Shown here one piece after another: positions 41,459-54,524 of a stretch of 64,000 bases of DNA (its first letter is position 1; every line of letters begins with the position of its first letter). A program made the position numbers and the translations under genes. The notes under the pieces are model-generated. The model did not search any database. It was not told the origin of the DNA and saw only the letters and a program-made list of their open reading frames with translations. Origin of the DNA: Mesodorylaimus sp. YZB2_4 (lineage: Eukaryota; Nematoda; Enoplea; Dorylaimida; Dorylaimidae); the NCBI GenBank assembly GCA_030248295.1, contig JASANH010001367.1:682001-746000 (forward strand). Reading direction: 5' to 3'.

Positions 41459-43554
41459 GAAACTTCAGTCTCCTACTATACCCGTCGATTACGTTGTTAT
41501 GAATAGGCCAACGTATACGTTTTCGGGGGTCGGGACGAGGGCGTAATGTGACGGATACCTATCAAGCGAAGATGACAAGCTGCCAAAGCCTTGTCGAATT
41601 TGGCGTCAATCAATCATCAATCAACGTCCGCTCAACGAAACACGAAACTAAGCTACGCAAACTATTCGTGTTTGACAGATGCGCACAGTTTCACTCGAAA
41701 CACACCACTCTTCCAGTGAACTAGTCAAACTCGTTTTGACGTAGCTATGCCCTCAACCTAGGATCACATGTCACTCACAATCGAAAGGCGCGCGTCGGCG
41801 CCCAAAAACAATGCCAACAACGTCCAATGCCAGCCCCCGTCACTCGCATACAACAAAAACAACTGATATCGGAGAAGGGTGATCGGCAAGAAGTATGCGC
41901 GGCTGGCCGACTGGCCGTGCCTCGACCAATGAGACGGCCAGTCGCCCCTCCCAAACCACACCCCACTCACTCTCGGGTGCGGGCCCGTTTCCGTTCGCAC
42001 CATACGCACTCGATCCACTCGACTCCAAGACGCACCCAGCTTTTGCTCGGCAGCTGTCGCTGGCATGGAGAGTCAAGGGGTGAGGACAATGGGTGAGGGA
42101 ATTGTGGGAGGGCAGGGCTTGGTGGCTTACAAGCGGGAAACGAGTCAAAACTCGAATATTCATTGTCTACAGTACTATTTGCTTTAGTCGTCCCGGGAAC
42201 CCGGGACCCGTGTTTCAATACGACCGTCCCTAGGACTGGCGTGTTTACAAAGAAAAGCCGTCCTCAGCTTTTTCTCTAACCTCGCTCGTGGGCAGGGCGC
42301 AGTTTGAAAGCCGATACGTACATAACGCGCAGGCATATGGCGACTACCGTATAGGAGCTTCGATCGGCGCCGTCGGGTCCCAACCTTGGTTCTCCCGTTT
42401 CTCGTTTTTGTTTGCACGCCCGATCGGGTTACAGTCGATTGACAGTCGACGCCGTCCCGAACGCGCCGTTGTAATCGGACACCGATGGAAAATGGCAACC
42501 TCGGCTCCCAATCAAACTCGAACACGCTATACGAGGCGAACCACGAAAAACGTAGAAGCCGAGAAAATTGAGCTCGCTCCAAGAAACCAAACGAGTCGGA
42601 GAGTGTTCCAGTCCCGGATCGTGTGGCCAAGACGGCTTAAAGACGAAAATGTAAAATATGACACACACACCTACGTGCCAGTGTCGGGTCTCCTTATTAG
42701 ACCCGGGCGTTATTAGTTTGCATGTTTGCTCTTTCTGTTGCTACACACTCACTCGCCAGGTTGCCCCTTGTTAATCCCACGTATCCAATTTCCAACTAGG
42801 GCACTCTTCTTGCACTGAAACTAAGTTCGCATGTTCCCGTGTTCTGCTCTCTCCATTACATCGTCCCTTCTAACTTACGCGCAGAGCACAACTTTTCTTG
42901 CCCGACGGTGAAGAGTCAGAGTCTTGAGAGGTCATTTTCTGGCTACCTGGCTTTTGGCTTTTCTTGCTCTACGCACCAAATTGTCTGGCTCACCGTCAAG
43001 AATTCCCGGAAAAATATCCCACCCGCAAAAATATGCAGTCCCTTTTCTGATGGAGCTCGTATGTCCAGCAATACTGCAGGGCACATTATAACCAGCCCCC
43101 AAGTGGGTGTGTGCGCATGGCTTCTCACACTTGCGAATACGGGGGGAAATTTTGGGTGTTACAGTAAGCCATGGGCCTATGATAACGTGATTTCCGTTGG
43201 GTTCATTGGCCAACATCGTGCTTTAATCTTCGTCCTAAAGGTGTACCTTGTTCAGCACTTGATCTTTTCTGTCCCTGTGAAGAAGAAACATTTAGCTATC
43301 AAAGTATGACTACTGTTAAGCTTATGGAATTCTACTCAATGGCACCAGCAGAGTTCAGGCGAGTGCAAAAGTCTCACATGACGGCAGGCAGGATTCATTT
43401 TAAAAAATAGCCTCGATTTCGTTAGCTAATAAGCTCACTGATGAGCAGATAAGACCGGCAACACTACAAAAATGCTCCCTTCGGTACCTTCCTGCAGTAT
43501 AATGCCTGTCTTCAGTTTGCCTGTCTTCAGTCATGTACAGTTCAAAGTTCAAAG
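41459..43554. other. SIX upstream region and spacer
   Basis: Overlapping open frames on both strands between 41760 and 42720 reflect high GC and lack of stops, not a gene: no family motif, no phased splice sites. The 42720-43550 part shows nothing I recognise. Confidence 0.45.
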
Positions 43555-45186
43555 GGGAGTTCAAAAAGTTCGTAGCCTGATTACCTTTTAATTGAAACTG
43601 TACAAGGTAATGCTCATTTATTTTCGACATAACATCCCCTGAGACCAATGCGCTTGTTTAAACTTTGTTGCACCGCGTGCATACCCGTAAAAAAAATATT
43701 ACTCACACCCCTCAAAAAACGCTTCAGTCGCTGGTTTCACTTCCTCATCACTCGGAAATCTGTACCCTCAAACTTTTTTTTGGATTTTTCGATTTGGTAG
43801 CAATCGCTGGGTGCCAGGTCTGGACTGTATGGTGCATGATTTGAATCCCCATTCATCGATGGCAGCCTGAGAAACGCGTGCTTTGTGAACTGGCTCGTCC
43901 TCAATCAGCAGCAGCACTTTCTCTTTCTTCATCCCGCGCCGTTTCGATTTGATCGCTTCAAGCAATCGGCGAATAACATCAGCAAAATATTGCCCAGTGA
44001 TTGTGGTCTTGACTGGCATATAATCAATCACTAACATTCCGTTTCAATTTCAAAAAAGTTGTTGCCATGACCTCGCTCAATGACTGCTGAACGCGAAATT
44101 TTTTGGCGGATGTGCACCCTTTGGCAGCCACTGTATCGATTTGTGTTTTAACTCAGATCAAAGTGGTGAGTCCTGGCTTCCTCATCCATAACCGTTCATT
44201 CATAAAAATCATCTGGATCAGCCGCGATCCTTGTCAAAAGCTCCTTTGACGTTTGAACTCTTCTCACGTTTGCCAGGTCTTTTGGCACACATCGCGCAGA
44301 CCTTGGATAAATTCAATTTCTCTGTAAAATTGTTTCAACGCTACCCACTGAAATGCCCATTTCCTTCGCTATCTAGACAACGTCTATTCGAAGGTCTTCT
44401 TTCCCAATCTTTGCCTCAACATCGCATTTGTTGGCCGGTGTCGCCTCGGTTGGTCGTCCAGATCTTGGGTCATCTTCACTCGATTCTCCCCCATGTTTGA
44501 GAAAAGCAGACCACTTTTTCACTGACGGCAATTTAGGTGCATTATTGCCGTACACAAAGACAATCCGATCGCCAATTTCTGTCGGCTTCAAGCCTTTTTT
44601 GTTAAAAACTTGATGACAGACTGATACGCAAAATTTTTTCAAAGTTGTAATTTCTCTTGTAATAGGCATGGACTAGGCATTGCTATGCCCGCTGGCCTAT
44701 GAGTCCACTGGTTCAGGGAACCGGTCCGCCTCTCCTAAGTCGGGGCCAGCACGAGACCGAGAGCGAGGTCGAGGTCGAGTGACTGGTCTGATTGCAGGCA
44801 TCGGTAGAGAACTAGTCTTGAGTTCCTGATCCGAACTTGCTATGTGAGCACTTCGGGCTCAGGTCCGTCAGAACCCCTTTGACGGCCGGCACGTGCGGCT
44901 GCTCCACGAATTGTGAGTATACACGGCCCTTGTGGTTTGGTGACTAGTAAACGATATCGCAAGGTGTCCGTGGACTGCGTGGGTTGGTTCCTGGCTTGAG
45001 CCATCCCCTGAGCCAAGGATTTCACTCTGACCCACTTCCAAATAGATGATCATATCTCAAGAACGCATGGATGAATCATCGTGATTTTTTGTAGGGATTC
45101 TAGTGGGATGTGCGGCAGTGTAAAGTACAAGTTTCACTGCTGCAGCTCATGCGGAGGTACTCAGGCTACGAACTTTTTGAACTCCC
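43555..45186 (-). mobile_element. Decayed mariner transposon with nested insertion
   Basis: Terminal inverted repeats of about 26 bp (43555-43580 and 45161-45186, core AGTTCAAAAAGTTCGTAGCC) face each other perfectly. Inside, on the minus strand, 44669-44373 encodes the mariner N-terminal helix-turn-helix end, including DPRSGRPTEA. Frame 44037-43768 encodes the catalytic part: GQYFADVIRRLLEAIKSKRRG, then LLLIEDEPVHKARV, where active copies have QDNAPAH. Multiple frameshifts separate the parts, so it is dead. The 1632-bp length exceeds the usual 1.3 kb because a repeat (44705-44960) is inserted near the 5' end of the transposase. Confidence 0.85.
44705..44960. repeat. Dispersed repeat R2, copy nested in mariner
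   Basis: Shares an ordered series of blocks with 48480-48715: GACTGGT, GCAGGCATCG, GAGCACTTCGGGCTCAGGTC, GTCAGAACC, TGTGCGGCT-like and ACACGGCC. Divergence is roughly a quarter of positions. No coding potential. Confidence 0.65.
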
Positions 45187-46591
45187 TCCGTATATGCAGC
45201 AATAGTCTGCCCCTCGGACTGTACTGTACGAGCATGCATCATAAAAGGTATGCGCCTCGATATTCATTTCATCTCTTATCTGACGATCTGATCGAATATC
45301 GCATGCAACGTTTTTATGATTTTGAAGATGCGAAATTCTCTATGACTTTAGCCAGGGTCGCGGGTGGCCATAACCAGAAATTTTGAGAAAATCGGCGTAA
45401 GCTTTTCTCCTATGTTGACGGACGTTCGGCTTTGATAATGAATTTACAGTGAGATTAACACTTTGGCTAGCAAAATGCTCAGCAAAGGAGAAACGTCTCC
45501 GGTTTTCCTGTTGCAGATGGTTGTGATCCGTGTTGTGCCATGTTCATGTTTTTTATGTTGATGCAAGCGTCACGAAAGATGGTGTCACGTTAAAAGGCGC
45601 AGCGGCATACAATGGAATCAGACTCTCCAGTCAGTACCCACCCTCCGTGAAAACCATTGGGCCGTGAGCTGGTATACAAGTGAGTGGAAGCTATCGACTT
45701 CTCGGATTCAAAAGGCGGGATTCATTATTTCAGCAAATCGATGTTATGGGGCTTCATGCATCGAGTGACCTAAAGAGGTTCATTCTTTGACAAAAGTAGG
45801 CACTGTACTGTACATGCTGAACAGCAGTGGATCTTGGTTGTCCCAGGCCAATAGCCACAGATATGGTCAAGCTGCAATTTACAATGGCCTAAAATAATAT
45901 ATCACTGTATAGAATCTGCTAGCGCGGAAAACACTGGATAAGCAACAATTATGAGGGCAAGGCACAGTTTTTCAGGTTTATCAATTTTTTCTCATGTCGC
46001 CCCGCATCTCCACAGTCTTGCCTAAAAAGGCTTGGGGTGGGGACGGGACAGACGATGGCCAAGCCTGCCTGGTCGGTCGGGACGACTGCTCAAGCTCTCT
46101 GTCTACTTTTTTGGACTCATTTTCACTGGTGCGGGTGAATAAACTATGCTATATTCGCAGGTTCCAATTACACGTGAGCCCGCGTATTTTACAAATGTGT
46201 TGACGAAATAAGATATTGCTGATGCATAAAGAATTTAGGCCATTGCGACACCATCTCTCACTGGGTGGTCCGATATTGTAAGACATGCGCAGTGTGCGTC
46301 GACGAAGACCATTCTTCAACCACAGTCAACTTGAGTACTAGGGCTGCCACGTCGAGGTCTGATGTATGCATCGACACTTTGCCTTATTGCGATTACTGGC
46401 CCAAAGTAGGATCGCAATAGGCACGCCGGATGCGTCGAGCAAATGAGGAGCGCTTGTAAGGACATGAGGATTTTGTTGGGCCACAGATAAAATATGTAAC
46501 TTATGTACACGTGTGCCAGATGCGTAAGCACGAGTGAGTATGGCCTGATTCTCAAGTTTCAGAGTGCCTGTGCCAACTCGTGTGACCACAA

Positions 46592-46884
46592 GACCATAAA
46601 GACCGTCGCTGACCTTGCACGCCAGGCCGTGGGTGACTCACCCAGTTCCGCCGAGGTGCTCCGAGTGTAGAGACGGAAGACAAACGAGGAGACAGTCTCG
46701 GCTGTCGAACACCCAGACAGGGTTCAAAAGCCCACCCGCCATCATCTGAGGAAGCGGGTGTCCAGTCCAGGATGCCCTCGCGTGAAGGTGCTCCTAGTGG
46801 AGACACGCAGAGGGACGCTGCTGTGTGAGCCGGTCCCCGCGCAGCCCTGCTTAAAAGGTTTGATCGCTGGCCGGCTAGAGGCAC
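46592..46884 (+). repeat. Headless SINE of family S2
   Basis: Collinear for about 290 bp with the body of the 57577-57961 element (GCTGACCTTGCACGCCAGGC through GGCTAGAGGCA) but lacking the tRNA-like head. Confidence 0.88.
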
Positions 46885-47534
46885 ACAAACAAAAAAAACA
46901 CGACCGGCGAACTTTATCCGCTTCTACTTCGTGTTTGGTTCGGAATAAAGAGATATATTGTACGCTGAATGCTTGGGACGATCATTTTCTTAACAACGAA
47001 TTACACCACCCTCCGCAAACCACACAACTCTTGCAGACGGGTTTTACACAGTGGTGATACCACACACCCACATTAATTATAAAACTCATAAAAAAGCCAC
47101 CTGACAGATAGCATTAAACTAGAACATGTGCAAGTATAATTTGGCAATGATTAAGGAGTTACAATACAGGTCGTTAGTGTACAGTAAATTGACAATAGAG
47201 TGAAATATCATATTTTCTCAATGTTCCAAAACAACTCGCCCCAACTGATTCTTCACAATCCTCCACTCGTTACTTCGACGATGTTTGTTCAGCGTATACC
47301 TTCGGCACTTTCGCTGTTTGGTCCCCAACATACTGTAGGTCTGCTTAGGCTGGTATTAGCGCAGGCTTAGTCTGGTATAGGACTTAAGCGTAGGCTGAAA
47401 TTGGGCTTTAGCCAGCCGTATATCAACCTTTGCCTTGGGATTATTTGGCAAAAACGCCTCAGCATTTCAGTCTTTGCACGTCCAATACGGCCATTTCGAT
47501 ATCCAATTGACGCGACTCTTCATTAAGTAATTTG

Positions 47535-47564
47535 TTACTATTATATTTGTTAATATAATAGTAA
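47535..47564. repeat. AT-rich 13-bp perfect inverted repeat
   Basis: TTACTATTATATT and its reverse complement are separated by four bases, with TAATTTGTTA-like text repeated on both sides. Possibly a MITE end or cruciform. Confidence 0.75.
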
Positions 47565-48089
47565 TTTGTTAATTAATTACTATTACACCCTACTGGGAGA
47601 GAAAGGGGTAGCCCTTGTCATCGCCCCGGAAAACCCCAGCATGTGTTTACTTATCAGAGCAATGTTTTCAAACCCCTGTCGTTTTGATTTTCTGCACTTA
47701 TTTGGTTAGCACATTAAAACTGTTACTCTACTCTGTATGGGCAACAGTCATCGAGAACGGGTGGCACTTGGCCTTTTCCTCCTTGCTACTTATTAGTAAC
47801 GGAGAGTGTCCGCACCTGTAAGCGCTGCGACACACTTTATCATATCGTTGGGTAACACATCAAAAATTGCGATACTTTCTCCATGACACAGTGACGATGA
47901 GAGAACTCTGAACTGCAAAACCTGCAAGCTCCAAACAAGCAAATGCTGCACTCGTACATAAAAGAAAGAAGATAGCTGATGGGTCAAAAATATTGCGATT
48001 TGAAACTGCCTTCCAAAATCCGCCCAATTCCAGTACACTCGTTAAGAATAAAAAAAACTATACATGAATCGTCGCTCCAGCAACTACTG

Positions 48090-51000
48090 CTACGGAATCA
48101 TTGAAGTCTGCATATGACCCAGATAATCTATCAATTCGTCGAAAGCCTTCAGCCACCAATCACGAACTTCCTTTTGCAAGTTCTCATCCAACGTCTTCAC
48201 CTTCTTATCGACAGAATCTTTCGTCCTGCACACGGCTGCCAAGATCTCCGCATTAATTTTCATAAGCAAGACGACCTTGCGATTGGCGTCCTTGTACTGG
48301 TCATCGGCAGCATGTTTTTCCCTGTTCAGAGCGACCAATTGAGCACGAAGCTGGAAAGAAGAGTGTCAAAATACAGTCAATGAGCTTCCCTCGCACGGGC
48401 GTTGGGAATGTACAAACCTGAGCCTAAAATAGCAGTCCCACTTAAATATGTGTGAATATTCTCACCTGCACCTATCAGTGAACTGCTCAAGGAAGTGCCT
48501 TGCTTCTCAGAAGTCAGGGCCGTACAAGAGACCAAGAACGTCGAATGACTGGTATAGCTTGCAGGCATCGCTTGGGGACTGATCTTGATGTCTGAACTGC
48601 TCTGCGAGCATTTCGAGCCCAGGTCAGTCAGAACCTCGCTTACAGCCAACATGTGCGGCTCCCTTAACTGAGTTTTTATACGGGCCTTGCGGAGGGGTTG
48701 ACAATCAATTCAGCAGAGGCGTTACAGACTAAGTAAGATATTTCCTGTGGCTTGAGATTTCCTCTTGTAAGCTCTAATCTGCTCTAGGTCAAGCCAAGAG
48801 TGTTACCTGTGGCAGGACCATCCAGCGACTATCAGCAACCTGATCCACGCATCGCGTACGTTTTATGTACTGCACACGCCAGTCAAGCCCCTCCAGACTC
48901 CCCACTAACTAGCTCACCTCCTGTTCTACTTGTCCATGCTGGACTAGCTTTGGTTCCAAGCGACCGAAGCGACTACTCGCTTCTTTCCACAACTTCGTCA
49001 GTTCCTTATTCCTTTGCACCAAAACAGCCCGACAGTCGTCCAATTTCTTGTATCTCCGTTCAGTTTCGGCCAACTTTGCTCGCACCGTCGTTATTTCCGT
49101 TTCCGCACATTCCTTCGCTTTTTCCTCTTCTTCTTTCGCTGCTTTCATCGCGGTCCGTTTCAGTTCCAGGTTTGCCTCAACTTCCTTCAATCGATCGTCC
49201 GATATTTGCTTTTGCATTGCCAGCTCACTCTCCAATCGCTCGCACTTTTCCTGAGATTTTATTAAATCCGCTTTGGCCTTTTCGAAACTTTTCGTTTCGC
49301 GTTTCTCAATCGTCCAAAGTTGTCTCGCCCACTCACTCTCTCTCTTTTCCACTGCTTTTTTGAAGCTCATCTTTTGTCCCTCCATAAAAGTTTTCATCGA
49401 CTGCACCTCCATCTTCATCGATTGCACCAAATTTTTGAAAATCATCAAGGTCGATCCGTATTTCGCTTTAATTCTATTTTCTTGCCTTTCTTTTTCGATC
49501 ATGGCTTCGTTATACGAAATTTCCCAGTCTTTGTTCCGTTTCCCAGCCTTTTCGTTGTTCGCTTTTAACACCTCGTATTCATTCCTGCTCCTTTCCAGTT
49601 TGGCTTCAAGTTCATCGATCGGCCGTTCAGCTTCGGCTAATAAGGTTTCATAGCTCGATTCCATTTTTTCTTTGTCGAATTTCAATTTCGCAAAACTTTT
49701 ATCGGCTTGATCAAGTTTCGATAGTAATTTTCGATTTTCTTGACTCAATTGATGCTTCACTTTCTTTTCTTCGCATAAAATTTGTTTTTGATAGTCGCAC
49801 AAAACCCTCCACTTAATATTTGCTTGTTTCACTCTTTCCAATTCTTTGCTAATACTCGATTCCATTTCGACGACAGGACTGCTGTCCGATTTCGAGTTGT
49901 TCATTTCCTTTTTTGGTCGAGAACTCTCTTCTTTTAGGTGAACTATCTCGGCTTCGGTTTTCGATTCCACACTTTCCCTTCGTCCCAACGCCGTTTTTGT
50001 CGATTCACTTCCAGCTCCGACAGGTCTTGAATCTTGTGCAGTCCCGCTTAGTCGATGGAATAAAAGATCGTAGACCAGTGCCAGACACGGATTGATAAAC
50101 TCGCACACTGTGTTCGCTATCGCTTGAATCAAAGCTGTTGTTTCGAGATCCTAAAGCAGAATTTCTCATTTGAGGACAGTTCTCTGAAGATCCTTGCCGC
50201 CGGGGGACGGAAACGTAAGAACAAAACCTAAGCCCCGCATAGCAAAGATGAGGCACAGATCTTCGAAGGATAGAAAGGCCGAGGGTTCAGACCGACTAAA
50301 ATCAAGCCTTCCACCTACCGCATTGGCAGACACCACAAGGGCACTCACCGCATCTTTCTCAGCGATCTGAGCCAGTCCACTAAGCAAACGCGCTTCCACA
50401 TATTTATCCATTCCAGACACGCCACACTTTGAGACGATTGTGGACAACGTCTCCAGAACCCTCGACCGATACGCCTTCTGCTCGTTCCTCAATCCATCAA
50501 TGATGGCCAAAATGGCAGCCGATGCATCGAAGTTGCTATCTTTATTGACAGTTCGATTCAAAAACTAAAAAGCTGCACAATTATTTCAGAGCGACGAAAT
50601 CAGAGGAAACTTACTTCCTTGTACTCGCTTTCACCGACTTCATCGATGCTCTGCGAGATCATACGCGTGACTTCGGTCGCCCATCGTTCCATGCGATCGG
50701 CGCTTGACAAACCCTGAAGTCAGAATCACGTGGAAAGAGCTGTGATGGAAGAGTCAATGCAGCAGGCTTACTTCGTCCACAAACCCGACGCCAGCGCTCG
50801 ACGTACCATCTATCTTCGACATTTGCGATCCTTCGACATCAAGCAATGAACTAGACGCGAGCATAGCTGCTGAGGCCAAGTCTAGAAGAAGGGCACCCGA
50901 CCGACTGGTAAAACAATCTGACCATGAGATCCCCCAAGACCCGTCATAAGTACATGGCCCCTCTGATCGTGGGTCCCTAGTTCAAGAATACCTGGGTTTG

Positions 51001-52302
51001 CTGTCCACGGATCGTGCTGAGCTTCGATACCGGCGTTGAAGTTGGATGCTTGGTCCAACGTGAGCATTGAGTACAGCATCTGACCCGGTTTGTTGCCCCC
51101 CGTTTCATGATCGTTGAGAATGGCCAGTGCTTCGGAATACGCTCTCTTCGCCGGAGTCAACTCGTCCGCTGACATCGAGTCATCCATTATTGCTGATCGT
51201 TTTCGCGAGGCGAGCTCACTTTCCATTTTATCAGTTCGATCTTCGGAACGCGTAGGCGAAGCACCATCCGTATGTGAACGTGGGCTTATTCGAACCAGCG
51301 AGTCCCAACGGCGTGGTCGTTTTCGAGCCAAGTCATTCGACACAATTTGGAACGGGTTAAAGCTATTCGCGCTGGCTAAAATCGAAGGCGTGATTAGATG
51401 GTCAATATTGTACCCTGAATTACAGTATGTGTACAAGCTGAAGCATCAATCGAAGCTGGCTTACTCGAAACGAGGAGCGGCCCGAAACTGCTTCGACTTC
51501 CCGAAACAGCGGTCATTGTATCCGTCACTGACTTCGGGCTAATAGGCGACATCGAGTCGCAACGGGATTGCTGATTCCGATTGGATTCTTCTGTTTTGCT
51601 GTGGCTTTGACCGCTACTCGTATCCTTAGTACACGTCGTGCCTGAATCTACAAATGCGACAGGATGATAAAACTACTGGAGGAATGACCCACATGCAAAC
51701 CTGTAGAACCTTGGTTCACTCGATCAACCGAGCTTTGATGCGCCGACGCTATCAGGGCGGTGAGACCAGACCTAGGCAGCGTCAAATTGTTGGTCATGCC
51801 GACAATATGCTGCAAAGTGCAAGAATTTCAAATATTTCATGTCACATGAGACCAAAAGTCCTCCCGAAAAGTAGGCATACTGTAGGGTGGAAAAGATAAA
51901 CAACAGAGCCTTGGGTGCACCACGCCTATGGGTCTGATTTATCACATAGCAGCCATTTGACCCAGCACTGCCTTATCGCCAAGAAGTGTGAGCCTGGGCA
52001 AAAAAGGAGAAGCAGAAACGACTGACCCAATGATCATTTCATACCTGAGCATTTTCATTCATGATTGGTCCCGAATAAGGTGATGTAATTTTTGAGGCTA
52101 AATGCTGATTTGGACTCGGGATAGAAATTTCTTCCAAATTTCGGAAAACGGTTGACGACGACTACAATGAATGAATTTGAGAATGCCTGGGGACCGGGAA
52201 CATTGTTAATACCTACCTTCGAGTCCATGTTCACTCCTCGTCCTTCTCCGAATTCGCTCGATTGCGTTCCAATTAGAGGCGATGCGAAAATTTGCCGCTG
52301 AA
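48090..52302 (-). CDS. Multi-exon coiled-coil protein, possibly TACC-like
   Basis: On the minus strand, exons near 52302-52220, 52140-52047, 51815-51700, 51650-51467, 51380-50990, 50875-50772, 50713-50615, 50563-50310, 50152-48917 and 48353-48090 carry protein-like text flanked by usable donors and acceptors. The 48917/48353 junction was checked and is in phase; other boundaries are approximate. The N-terminal half is Ser/Thr-rich with SP sites (MSPISPKSVTD) and FNPFQIVSNDL. The large exon encodes about 350 residues of long coiled coil (SYETLLAEAERPIDELEAKL, then QRNKELTKLWKEA), and the last exon a helical end. A disordered N-terminus with a C-terminal coiled coil and an ELTK-containing end recalls TACC proteins, which stabilise centrosomal microtubules. 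Taxilin- or myosin-tail-like proteins are alternatives. The 5' end may lie upstream. Confidence 0.6.
48480..48715. repeat. Dispersed repeat R2, second copy
   Basis: Lies in the last intron of the coiled-coil gene and aligns in order with the copy nested in the mariner (44705-44960). Confidence 0.65.
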
Positions 52303-52916
52303 AGTACTATAAGTAGATAAAAAAAACAAGAACGACACAGAGCGAACCGCCGCAGGCAAGCAGTGTCCGATGACTGGGTTGGGTCGGCTGCATGGATGGG
52401 CGATGCCAGTCTGGCGCGGCTGATTGCCTAGTGCCGCTAGCCTTTGTCAACAAGGCGCAACTCTGCCGGCACAGCCGCACCGGGTGGCTCATTAGACTCC
52501 TTTCTCGCCCTTCAAAAAAAAGAGAGAAAGAAAATAAAAACGATCGAAGAATGTACAGTAAACACATGAGTGCTCAGACAAAGCTGGCAATCGATACGAT
52601 TCCAGGTGCCAGTCAGCAGCAGGTTGTTTGAAGGAAAGTTTGATTATCGTTGGAAAAAGACTAAAAACCAGGTGTCAGTTTCACAGTTTACTACGAGACA
52701 TGTCCAAAATCATAGGGCATAGCGAGTCCTGTCGTAAATCATGGTGACATGACCGCCCTAAATTTGGGATAGATGATTGCGAAAGTGGCCCAGGATAAGA
52801 AATGTGTCTTTTCGAAACTCAGTGAGCACAGTACTACACTCGACAAACTTCCAAAAATGCCACACCTGTCGGAGGACTGCGACAGCGGAGGAAATCATGT
52901 AAACAGTGTTGCCAAC

Positions 52917-53032
52917 TTCGCCGGAAACCGGCGATATTTGGCCGGTTTTGGCCCTATCGCCGGTTTTTCGCCGGTCGGATACATTCGCCGGTTCCGTTCG
53001 CCGGTTGGCTTTCGCATCGCCGGTTCCTGAGT
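52917..53032. repeat. CGCCGGTT array, first block
   Basis: About ten occurrences of CGCCGG/GCCGGTT with 4-12 bp spacers, ending in GTTCCTGAGTGACTC. Confidence 0.85.
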
Positions 53033-53512
53033 GACTCTATCTCAATCGCGCAAGCTTTGTCACAGGCTGTGATGTTCACGAACTGTCTTCTCACTGTACA
53101 GTGTCCTGCCCCTTTTTCGTACCAGCTGTCTCGCACGACGTACGCAGATCAGCAGGATTGCCCCTGCATATCAGCTCTTTGGATCGAGTTTCGCTGCCTG
53201 GCGTCTTTTCTTTCTGTGATAGCTATACCTGCCCTGCTCTTTTCTTTACCGTTTCAACATTTTGTGTCCAAATATTTCGTAAGAAGCATTTCCGATTCTT
53301 GCAATGCCACCCTTTTCAAAAAAGCGGGAATCTACAGTAGTAGTTATAATATCAATTCATATTGCAAATTTTGGTTCGGTAAAACTGGATTCAGGGATGG
53401 TCTACGGGAGGCATAGAATTTGCTGACGATGTTGTGTTGCTATGTAGAATCTACTGGAGACGTACAGTATTTGCTGGCGATAGCGGTTTTCATTGAAGAG
53501 CACAACTCGAGA

Positions 53513-53609
53513 AGATCTGTGGACCATTTGGAAACGGGATATAGCTATGGGTGTGTGAGTTTCGAAATTTCTGGTGGCCAAGATGGCTAAAATGCAGTTT
53601 ACGTAAAGT
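53513..53609 (+). repeat. 97-bp direct repeat, copy 1
   Basis: From AGATCTGTGGACC to TTTACGTAAAGT; nearly identical to 54428-54524, the only difference seen being GGATATAGC against GGATATCGC. Confidence 0.92.
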
Positions 53610-54359
53610 GTAAAATTTTGAAATCAAATGTTACCATCGTTTTTAGCATTTTGAGGGTCGCAACTTTGCTCAGGTTTTTAAGATTCATAATAGTATTAAA
53701 TGGTGAAGCATAGAGTTCATGCCCCCGAAAAAATAGTTCAGTTTTTTCCTTATCGGCCGGGACGTCGGTAAGCCTGCGCCGCCCGTCGCCGCCCACGCCC
53801 TAACATAGGCCCTTGATCACAGATTTTCTGAGTTAATTAAATGAACGACCGCCCGCTGAATTGTAGCGGTTTCAGGGGTTTTCAGCGATGCTTAAAACGT
53901 TGGTAGCTTCACTTTTGCAAAGTTCGATACTTTACATAAACTGCATTTGGCCCCACAAGATTGCCAATGATAACCTGACCTGACCTGTAATGGGCAAATT
54001 TTCTCCAAGGCCAAATTTTGTTGGCCCATTCGAATGCAGCGAGCATTTCATCTAGTCTCTCATAATTTGCAAAAAGAATAATTTCCGCTCAGCAGTTTCT
54101 TTTGGTTGATTCCGATCTGTCAAAAGAAATACCAGGTACCGCTTTCGACAAGGTATGTAACTACGATCTCGAGAGGGGTCACGAGCTATTTTCAGATGAA
54201 CCCGGAATTTCCGAAAACAAGTCAATGTTACTTGTTAAACCGACCTTCAACTAAGCTGCAGGAGATAATGTTTTTATTTGTATTTCGTTGTGAGTTAAAG
54301 TGGGAATGTTGCACGAGTAAATAAAAGTACAATAGCATTGTTTTTTGATGCATATTTTT

Positions 54360-54416
54360 ATCGCCGGGTTTTTGTCGCCGGTTCGTCGCCGGTTTTTGAG
54401 TGAGTCGCCGGTCGTC
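54360..54416. repeat. CGCCGGTT array, second block
   Basis: Four to five TCGCCGGTTTTTG-type units ending in GAGTGAGTCGCC, resembling the end of the first block at 52917-53032. Confidence 0.8.
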
Positions 54417-54427
54417 TTGTTCCATTT

Positions 54428-54524
54428 AGATCTGTGGACCATTTGGAAACGGGATATCGCTATGGGTGTGTGAGTTTCGAAATTTCTGGTGGCCAAGATG
54501 GCTAAAATGCAGTTTACGTAAAGT
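54428..54524 (+). repeat. 97-bp direct repeat, copy 2
   Basis: Second copy of 53513-53609, starting about a dozen bases after the second CGCCGGTT array. Confidence 0.92.

Larger units (their letters stand above)
45187..48089. other. Repeat-bearing spacer
   Basis: Contains a truncated S2 SINE (46592-46884) and an AT-rich hairpin (47535-47564). No gene with phased exons or a recognisable family was found. Confidence 0.45.

Noticed and set aside
41764..42716. Overlapping long open frames on both strands upstream of SIX
   Set aside because: They overlap in several frames, lack any family motif or phased splice sites, and reflect GC-rich promoter DNA with few stops.
46592..46884. Open frames with PLAGQR and SPLGAPSRE text near 46552-47057 and at 57557-57961
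   Set aside because: The same text appears at several loci because it is the translated body of SINE family S2, not a protein family.
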